Source of the DNA: Victivallales bacterium
GTDB taxonomy: Bacteria > Verrucomicrobiota > Lentisphaeria > Victivallales > UBA1829
Assembly (NCBI GenBank): GCA_016285335.1
Contig: JAEEQO010000181.1
Span: 1-6,010, forward strand
Reading direction: 5' to 3'
DNA length: 6,010 bases
Shown here: positions 1 to 3,911 of the stretch, piece by piece
How the letters are laid out: each line of letters opens with the position of its first letter
Numbering within the stretch: position 1 is the stretch's first letter
Notes under the pieces: generated by a model
What the model was told of the DNA's origin: nothing
Database searches by the model: none
The model's input: only the letters and a program-made list of their open reading frames with translations
Translations under genes and position numbers: made by a program

Positions 1-165
1 GCGTTCAGCGACCGCGACCAGCCGGAAGACACCGCCGGCGCAAAGACGTCCGCTTCCTCCGGCGAACCCATCGACCCCGCCGCGAATCCGAACGGGTCGA
101 GTGTGCCCGCCACCACGGACGGCTCCGCGCCCGCCGCGGTCCCGGCCGACGAACAGGGCAACTGA
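1..165 (+). CDS. C-terminal tail of an upstream protein, possibly a TolC-family outer-membrane channel (5' partial)
   Basis: Frame 1 is open from the first base to a TGA at 163-165 and gives 54 residues that end in ADEQGN. The piece is low-complexity, rich in Ala, Pro, Ser, Gly, Asp and Thr, and acidic (nine Asp/Glu against two Arg/Lys). It contains no recognisable domain and is probably a disordered C-terminal extension. The assignment rests on context: it ends 54 bases before a MacA-type adaptor gene on the same strand, where TolC-like outer-membrane genes commonly sit in such operons. A TolC C-terminus would lie in the periplasm and could tolerate such a tail. The fragment itself does not prove the family, and it could be another envelope protein. 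The 166-219 gap to the next gene holds a short GCCCCAT tandem duplication (166-179) and a ribosome binding site. I see no convincing promoter there, which fits read-through from this gene. Confidence 0.6.
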   Translation, partial: AFSDRDQPEDTAGAKTSASSGEPIDPAANPNGSSVPATTDGSAPAAVPADEQGN

Positions 166-204
166 GCCCCATGCCCCATGCCGAAACAACATCAAAACTG
201 ACAT

Positions 205-209
205 AAAGG
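205..209 (+). promoter_or_regulatory. Ribosome binding site of the macA-like gene
   Basis: AAAGG lies 10 bases before the ATG at 220. A second in-frame ATG at 232 (fifth codon) has no better site and would shorten the positively charged N-terminus before the membrane segment, so 220 is preferred. Confidence 0.5.
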
Positions 210-219
210 TTCCATCTAC

Positions 220-1728
220 ATGAAAAAAACAATGAAAACGATCGTCCTGCTCGCCGTCGTGGCGGCAGTCGTTTACTTCGGCTTGAAAATTCTGAAGAGC
301 TATTCCGGCAAGGACAAGGCGAAAGTCGTCTTCCGCACAGAAGAGGTCACCCGCACGGACGTCATCCGCTCCATCTCCGCCACCGGCACCGTCGAGCCCG
401 AGGAACTCGTGAACGTCGGCGCTCAGGTCAACGGCAAGGTCATGAGCTTCGGCAAGGACACCGAAGGCAACACGGTCGACTTCAGCTCCCGCGTCACGAC
501 CGGCATGGTCCTGGCGCAGATCGACGACGTCCCCTACAAGGCCGACCTCCAGGACGCCGAAGCCACGCATGAACGCGCCAAGGCAGGCATCCTCCAGGCC
601 GAGGCCGGAATCGAAAGCGCCGAAGCCAGCCTGAAGCAGAGCGAGACCCGCCTCGCCCTCGCCAAAGCGAACTGGGACCGCGCCCAGACGCTCTACCAGT
701 CCAAGACAATGACCAAGAGCGACTACGACAGCTACCAGTCCGACTACAACACCGCGCAGGCGGAGATCGCCGTGAAGAAAGCCGCCCTCACCGAGGCGAA
801 GGCATCCCTCTCCAGCGCCAGGGGCACCCTCTCCAGCGCCGAAGCCTCCTTGCTCCGCGCGAAACGCAACCTCGACTACTGCACCATCACCGCCCCGATG
901 GACGGCGTCATCATCGACCGCCGCGTCAGCATCGGCCAAACCGTCGTGTCCAACCAGGCCGCGTCCAGCATCTTCCTCGTCGCGAAGGACTTCTCCAAGA
1001 TGCAGGTCTGGGTCTCCGTGAACGAAGCCGACATCGGCAGCATCACGCCCGGCATGGACGTCACGTTCTCCTGCGACGCGTTCCCCGGCGTCACGTTCCA
1101 CGGCAAAGTCTTCCGCATCCGCCTCAACGCTACGCTCTCCTCCAACGTCGTGACCTACATCGTCGAGGTCAACACCGACAACCCGGACGGCAAGCTGAAA
1201 CCCTACCTGACCGCCAACGTCAAGTTCATCCGCGACGCCCGCCGCGACGTCCTCGCCGTCCCGGCCTCCGCGCTCCGCTACACCCCGGACGTGAAGAACA
1301 TCGAGCCCGCCGCCCTCGCGAACCCGGTTCAGCCCGGTCCCGAAGAGGCGCTTCTCTGGGTCGAAAGGAACGAAGGGCTTCTCACCCCCGTCAAGGTCAA
1401 AGTCGGCCTCAACAACGGCACCCTCGCCGAGATCGTCACGTCCGACCTGAAGGAAGGCGACGAGATCATCATCGGCGTCGACACCTCCGCCGCCATGCGC
1501 GGCCCTGCCGATGACTCCATGCCGAACAACCCGTTCATGCCCAGGATGCCGAGATTCTCCGGCCGCGGCAGCGCAGGCGCTCGCGAACGCGCCAGCCAGC
1601 GCGAAGCCGCAGCGGGCGGCGCAGGCGCGGTCTCCGCTCCCGGCGGAGCACGTGGCGGCGCAGGCGGTCCTCCCGCGGGCGGAATGCCCGGCGGACGTCC
1701 CGGAGCCGGAGCCGGTCCCAGGAACTGA
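220..1728 (+). CDS. macA: MacA-type periplasmic adaptor (membrane fusion protein) of an ABC efflux pump
   Basis: This is a 502-residue adaptor that should link an inner-membrane MacB-type transporter to an outer-membrane channel. A Lys-containing N-terminus is followed by one hydrophobic segment (about residues 7-24), an inner-membrane anchor or uncleaved signal. The first half of the lipoyl/biotinyl-like domain is at about 56-104. A long Ala/Glu/Lys-rich coiled-coil hairpin spans about 105-216. The second lipoyl half is at 218-245 and carries the family motif TITAPMDGVI. A beta-barrel (about 260-340) and a membrane-proximal domain (about 341-422) follow. The hairpin tip matches the RLS docking motif by spacing (R154, L158), with Thr165 in the Ser position. 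Residues 424-502 are an added Gly/Ala/Pro/Arg-rich tail not needed for the fold, which makes the protein longer than a typical adaptor of about 370-400 residues. The gene sits directly before its ATPase and permease. The family is clear, but the substrate is unknown. Confidence 0.9.
   Translation: MKKTMKTIVLLAVVAAVVYFGLKILKSYSGKDKAKVVFRTEEVTRTDVIRSISATGTVEPEELVNVGAQVNGKVMSFGKDTEGNTVDFSSRVTTGMVLAQIDDVPYKADLQDAEATHERAKAGILQAEAGIESAEASLKQSETRLALAKANWDRAQTLYQSKTMTKSDYDSYQSDYNTAQAEIAVKKAALTEAKASLSSARGTLSSAEASLLRAKRNLDYCTITAPMDGVIIDRRVSIGQTVVSNQAASSIFLVAKDFSKMQVWVSVNEADIGSITPGMDVTFSCDAFPGVTFHGKVFRIRLNATLSSNVVTYIVEVNTDNPDGKLKPYLTANVKFIRDARRDVLAVPASALRYTPDVKNIEPAALANPVQPGPEEALLWVERNEGLLTPVKVKVGLNNGTLAEIVTSDLKEGDEIIIGVDTSAAMRGPADDSMPNNPFMPRMPRFSGRGSAGARERASQREAAAGGAGAVSAPGGARGGAGGPPAGGMPGGRPGAGAGPRN
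801..842 (+). repeat. 21-bp tandem duplication inside the macA coiled coil
   Basis: Two adjacent 21-base units (801-821 and 822-842) match at 16 of 21 positions and share an identical 14-base core, CCCTCTCCAGCGCC, at 806-819 and 827-840. The unit is exactly seven codons, one coiled-coil heptad, and encodes ASLSSAR-GTLSSAE in the descending helix of the hairpin. This looks like a fossil heptad duplication that keeps frame and helix register. Confidence 0.6.
1489..1725 (+). other. Low-complexity, Gly/Ala/Pro/Arg-rich 3' extension of the macA-like gene
   Basis: Codons 424-502 encode a tail with ten Arg, four acidic residues and no Lys. It becomes almost pure Gly/Ala/Pro over its last 40 residues, with motifs such as GGARGGAGGPPAGGMPGG. 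At DNA level GGCGGCGCAGGCG recurs in frame at 1615-1627 and 1654-1666, which suggests growth by short duplications or slippage. The region is predicted to be disordered and would lie in the periplasm after the membrane-proximal domain. Confidence 0.7.
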
Positions 1729-1732
1729 TCGC

Positions 1733-1736
1733 GAGG
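1733..1736 (+). promoter_or_regulatory. Ribosome binding site that fixes the ATPase start
   Basis: GAGG lies 8 bases before the ATG at 1745. The same frame stays open upstream to an ATG at 1511, but that stretch overlaps the macA-like tail and encodes Arg/Ala-rich sequence unlike any ABC domain. The conserved nucleotide-binding domain begins immediately after 1745. Confidence 0.7.
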
Positions 1737-1744
1737 TCCCGCAC

Positions 1745-2452
1745 ATGGCACTTATTGAACTGAAAAACATCGGCAAGACGTATTTCCTCGGCGAGATCTC
1801 CGTGCCCGTCCTGAAGGGCATCTCGCTTGAGATCGGCAAGGGGGAATACGTCGCCCTCATGGGGGCTTCCGGTTCCGGGAAAAGCACCCTCATGAACATC
1901 CTGGGCTGCCTGGACCGCCAGACCGAAGGCGACTACTTCTTCGACGGCGAGGAGGTCGGCCGAATCTCCGGCGACAAGCGCGCCAAGATCCGCAACAAGA
2001 AGATCGGATTCGTGTTCCAGAGCTTCAATCTGCTCCCGCGCACCAGCGCGCTCGACAACGTCATCATGCCGCTGAACTACACCGCGCAGAACCTCTCCGC
2101 CTCCGAGTGCCGCCGCCGCGGCATCGAGGCGCTGAAGCAGGTCGGCCTCGGCGAACGCATGGACCACTTCCCGTCGCAGCTCTCCGGCGGCCAGCAGCAG
2201 CGCGTCGCCATCGCACGCGCGCTCATCAACCGTCCGCCGGTCCTGTTCGCCGACGAGCCCACCGGCAACCTCGACTCGAAGACCAGCATCGAAGTGATGA
2301 ACATGTTCTCCGAGCTGAACGCCTCCGGCATCACCGTGATCCTCGTCACGCACTCCACCGAGATCGCCGACTGCGCCAAGCGCACGATCATGCTGAAGGA
2401 CGGCCAGATCGTGAACGATCCGAAACACGGCACGGAAGCAAAGGGGGCCTGA
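1745..2452 (+). CDS. macB: ABC transporter ATP-binding protein, MacB/LolD type
   Basis: This 235-residue cytoplasmic ATPase powers the MacB-type permease encoded next to it. All motifs are intact: Walker A GASGSGKST (40-48), Q-loop Gln92 in FVFQSFNLLP, signature LSGGQ (146-150), Walker B VLFADE with catalytic Glu171, D-loop NLD (175-177) and switch His203. LMNILGCLDRQTEG after Walker A, DEPTGNLDS and a length near 230 residues are typical of the MacB/LolD/FtsE-like group of type VII (mechanotransmission) transporters. The start at 1745 is set by the GAGG site and by the beginning of the conserved domain. The gene follows the adaptor gene by 16 bases. Its last codons contain the ribosome binding site of the permease gene, so the two are probably translationally coupled. 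In E. coli MacB this domain is fused to the membrane half, whereas here it is free-standing. The LolD group is similar in sequence, but the adaptor next door argues for an efflux role. Confidence 0.93.
   Translation: MALIELKNIGKTYFLGEISVPVLKGISLEIGKGEYVALMGASGSGKSTLMNILGCLDRQTEGDYFFDGEEVGRISGDKRAKIRNKKIGFVFQSFNLLPRTSALDNVIMPLNYTAQNLSASECRRRGIEALKQVGLGERMDHFPSQLSGGQQQRVAIARALINRPPVLFADEPTGNLDSKTSIEVMNMFSELNASGITVILVTHSTEIADCAKRTIMLKDGQIVNDPKHGTEAKGA
2443..2447 (+). promoter_or_regulatory. Ribosome binding site of the permease gene, inside the ATPase gene
   Basis: A run of five G (within AAGGGGG) lies 7 bases before the ATG at 2455 and inside the last codons of the ATPase gene, whose stop is at 2450-2452. 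The arrangement suggests that termination and restart are coupled, which would keep ATPase and permease in balance. Confidence 0.55.
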
Positions 2453-2454
2453 CC

Positions 2455-3816
2455 ATGAGAATCGTTTCCACTGTCCTCACCTCCCTCAAGTCGCTCAAAC
2501 GCAATCCCACGCGCACCCTGCTCACCACGCTCGGCATCATCATCGGCATCGCCGCCGTCATCACCATGATGGAGATCGGCAACGGCTCGAAGAGCGCCAT
2601 CCAGACCTCTCTGGAAAACATGGGCGCGAACTCGATCATGGTCATGCCCGGCAGCATGATGGGCCCCGGCGGAGCGCGTCAGGGCGCGGGCGCGGCCGTT
2701 TCGCTCGTCCCCGCCGACGCCGACGCCATCGGCGAGAACTGCCCCAGCGTGGCCCTGTATTCGCCCGTCGTCCGCGGCGGCAACGTGCAGGTCATCTTCG
2801 GCAACGTGAACTGGGTCCCCAGCAACATGTTCGGCGTGGCGCCCGCCTACTTCGAAATCCGCAACTGGGAGATCGGGGAAGGCCGCCTCTTCACCAACGA
2901 CGAAGTCGACACCAACGCCCGCGTCTGCGTGGTCGGCACCACCATCGTAAAGGAAGTCTTCAACGGCATGTCCCCCATCGACTGCGAACTCCGCATCGGC
3001 GACGTCACGTTCACCGTCATCGGCGTTCTGAAGACCAAGGGCGCGAACATGATGGGCTCCGACGAGGACGACGTGGTCCTGACCCCGTGGACCACCATGC
3101 GCATGCGCGTGACCGGCCTCAGGACCGGCACCGCCTCCAACATGACCAGCTCCGTCTCCGACTCTCCCGGCGAACGCTTCGCCATCAGCGGGCGCGCGCT
3201 CTACCCCGAGCAGGACAACAGCATCACGAAGGACAAGCTCTTCTACAGCCGTTTCACCCAGCTGGACCAGATCATCGTCACGGCCTCCACGATCGAAAAG
3301 AACGAACAGGCCGTGCGGGAAGTCGAGGAACTGCTCCGCAAGCGCCATAACCTCAGCATCGATCAGGACGACGACTTCACCGTCCGCAACTCCGCCGAAT
3401 TCATGTCCATGCTGAACCAGACGTCCACCCTCATGACGAACCTGCTCCTCGGCGTGGCCCTGATCTCCCTCGTGGTCGGCGGCGTCGGCATCATGAACAT
3501 CATGCTCGTGTCCGTCACGGAGCGCACGCGCGAGATCGGCCTCCGCATGGCAGTCGGCGCGCGTTCCCGCGACATCCTGCGGCAGTTCCTCATCGAATCC
3601 GTCGTGCTCTGCATTTCCGGCGGCATCCTCGGGATCCTGCTCGGCCACGGCGCGTCCCTGATGATCGCGGGCGTCCTCGGCTGGCCCATCGAAGCCAGTC
3701 CGCAGGCGATCGTCGCCGCCGTCATCGTGTCCGCCACGGTCGGCATCCTCTTCGGGTTCTATCCCGCGTGGAAAGCCTCCCGCCTCGACCCGATCGAAGC
3801 CCTCCGCTACGAGTGA
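2455..3816 (+). CDS. macB: MacB-type ABC transporter permease (FtsX-like and periplasmic core domains)
   Basis: This is a 453-residue inner-membrane protein with MacB topology. A short cytoplasmic N-terminal helix with the KRNPTRTLLTTLGIIIG motif leads into TM1 (about 21-42). A large periplasmic MacB_PCD domain follows (about 43-320), then TM2 (about 328-352), a cytoplasmic coupling segment VTERTREIGLRMAVGAR (354-370), TM3 (about 380-404) and TM4 (about 417-437). It ends in the family motif PAWKASRLDPIEALRYE. The periplasmic domain should bind substrate and adaptor, and the coupling segment should contact the neighbouring ATPase. The start lies only 2 bases after the ATPase stop. Two regions are longer than in a minimal MacB: a Met/Gly-rich loop at about 65-80, and an insertion at about 222-268 between the DDVVLTPWTT segment and the DQIIV strand. 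Three Cys residues (96, 158, 177) lie in the periplasmic domain. The family assignment is firm, and the exported substrate (antibiotic, lipid, peptide or siderophore) cannot be inferred. Confidence 0.93.
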   Translation: MRIVSTVLTSLKSLKRNPTRTLLTTLGIIIGIAAVITMMEIGNGSKSAIQTSLENMGANSIMVMPGSMMGPGGARQGAGAAVSLVPADADAIGENCPSVALYSPVVRGGNVQVIFGNVNWVPSNMFGVAPAYFEIRNWEIGEGRLFTNDEVDTNARVCVVGTTIVKEVFNGMSPIDCELRIGDVTFTVIGVLKTKGANMMGSDEDDVVLTPWTTMRMRVTGLRTGTASNMTSSVSDSPGERFAISGRALYPEQDNSITKDKLFYSRFTQLDQIIVTASTIEKNEQAVREVEELLRKRHNLSIDQDDDFTVRNSAEFMSMLNQTSTLMTNLLLGVALISLVVGGVGIMNIMLVSVTERTREIGLRMAVGARSRDILRQFLIESVVLCISGGILGILLGHGASLMIAGVLGWPIEASPQAIVAAVIVSATVGILFGFYPAWKASRLDPIEALRYE

Positions 3817-3844
3817 CGGCGCAATAATCCATAATCACAAAATA

Positions 3845-3882
3845 TTCAGCCCGTCGGTTTCATCGGAAGCCGGCGGGCTGAA
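3845..3882. terminator. Bidirectional intrinsic terminator between convergent genes
   Basis: A 16-bp inverted repeat (arms 3845-3860 and 3867-3882, loop CATCGG) is fully paired apart from two G-U wobbles on the + strand, which become A-C mismatches on the - strand. It lies 28 bases after the permease stop and 29 bases after the stop of the opposing gene. On the - strand the hairpin is followed at once by TATTTTGTG. On the + strand the nearest T-tract (TTTGTTTTTT, 3896-3905) begins 13 bases after the stem. The - strand signal is therefore better by T-tract and the + strand one by pairing, and the element probably serves both genes. Confidence 0.75.
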
Positions 3883-3911
3883 ACGTATTCAGGTGTTTGT
3901 TTTTTCGAAGC

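Noticed and set aside
166..219. An internal promoter before the macA-like gene
   Set aside because: No convincing -35/-10 pair is visible in the 54-base gap. The GCCCCAT duplication is too short to be called an operator.
1632..1648. A 6-bp hairpin (CTCCGC and GCGGAG) inside the macA-like tail, considered as an attenuator
   Set aside because: It lies in very GC-rich coding sequence, where short stems are expected by chance, and no T-tract follows.
1511..1744. A longer N-terminus for the ABC ATPase, starting at 1511
   Set aside because: The extra 78 residues overlap the macA-like tail in another frame, are Arg/Ala/Pro-rich, and match nothing in ABC ATPases. A ribosome binding site stands before 1745.
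1329..2428. Two other long - strand frames (1329-1751 and 1535-2428) under the macA-like tail and the ATPase
   Set aside because: They overlap conserved genes entirely. Their composition (Pro/Ala-rich or Val/Asp/Gly-rich) is that of codon-bias shadows, and no family features are visible.
2077..3648. A 523-codon open frame on the - strand, opposite the ATPase and permease genes
   Set aside because: It is rich in Asp, Ala, Gly, His and Glu in a pattern expected from the reverse complement of G/C-ending codons. It has no domain, and the + strand genes it covers are unmistakable.
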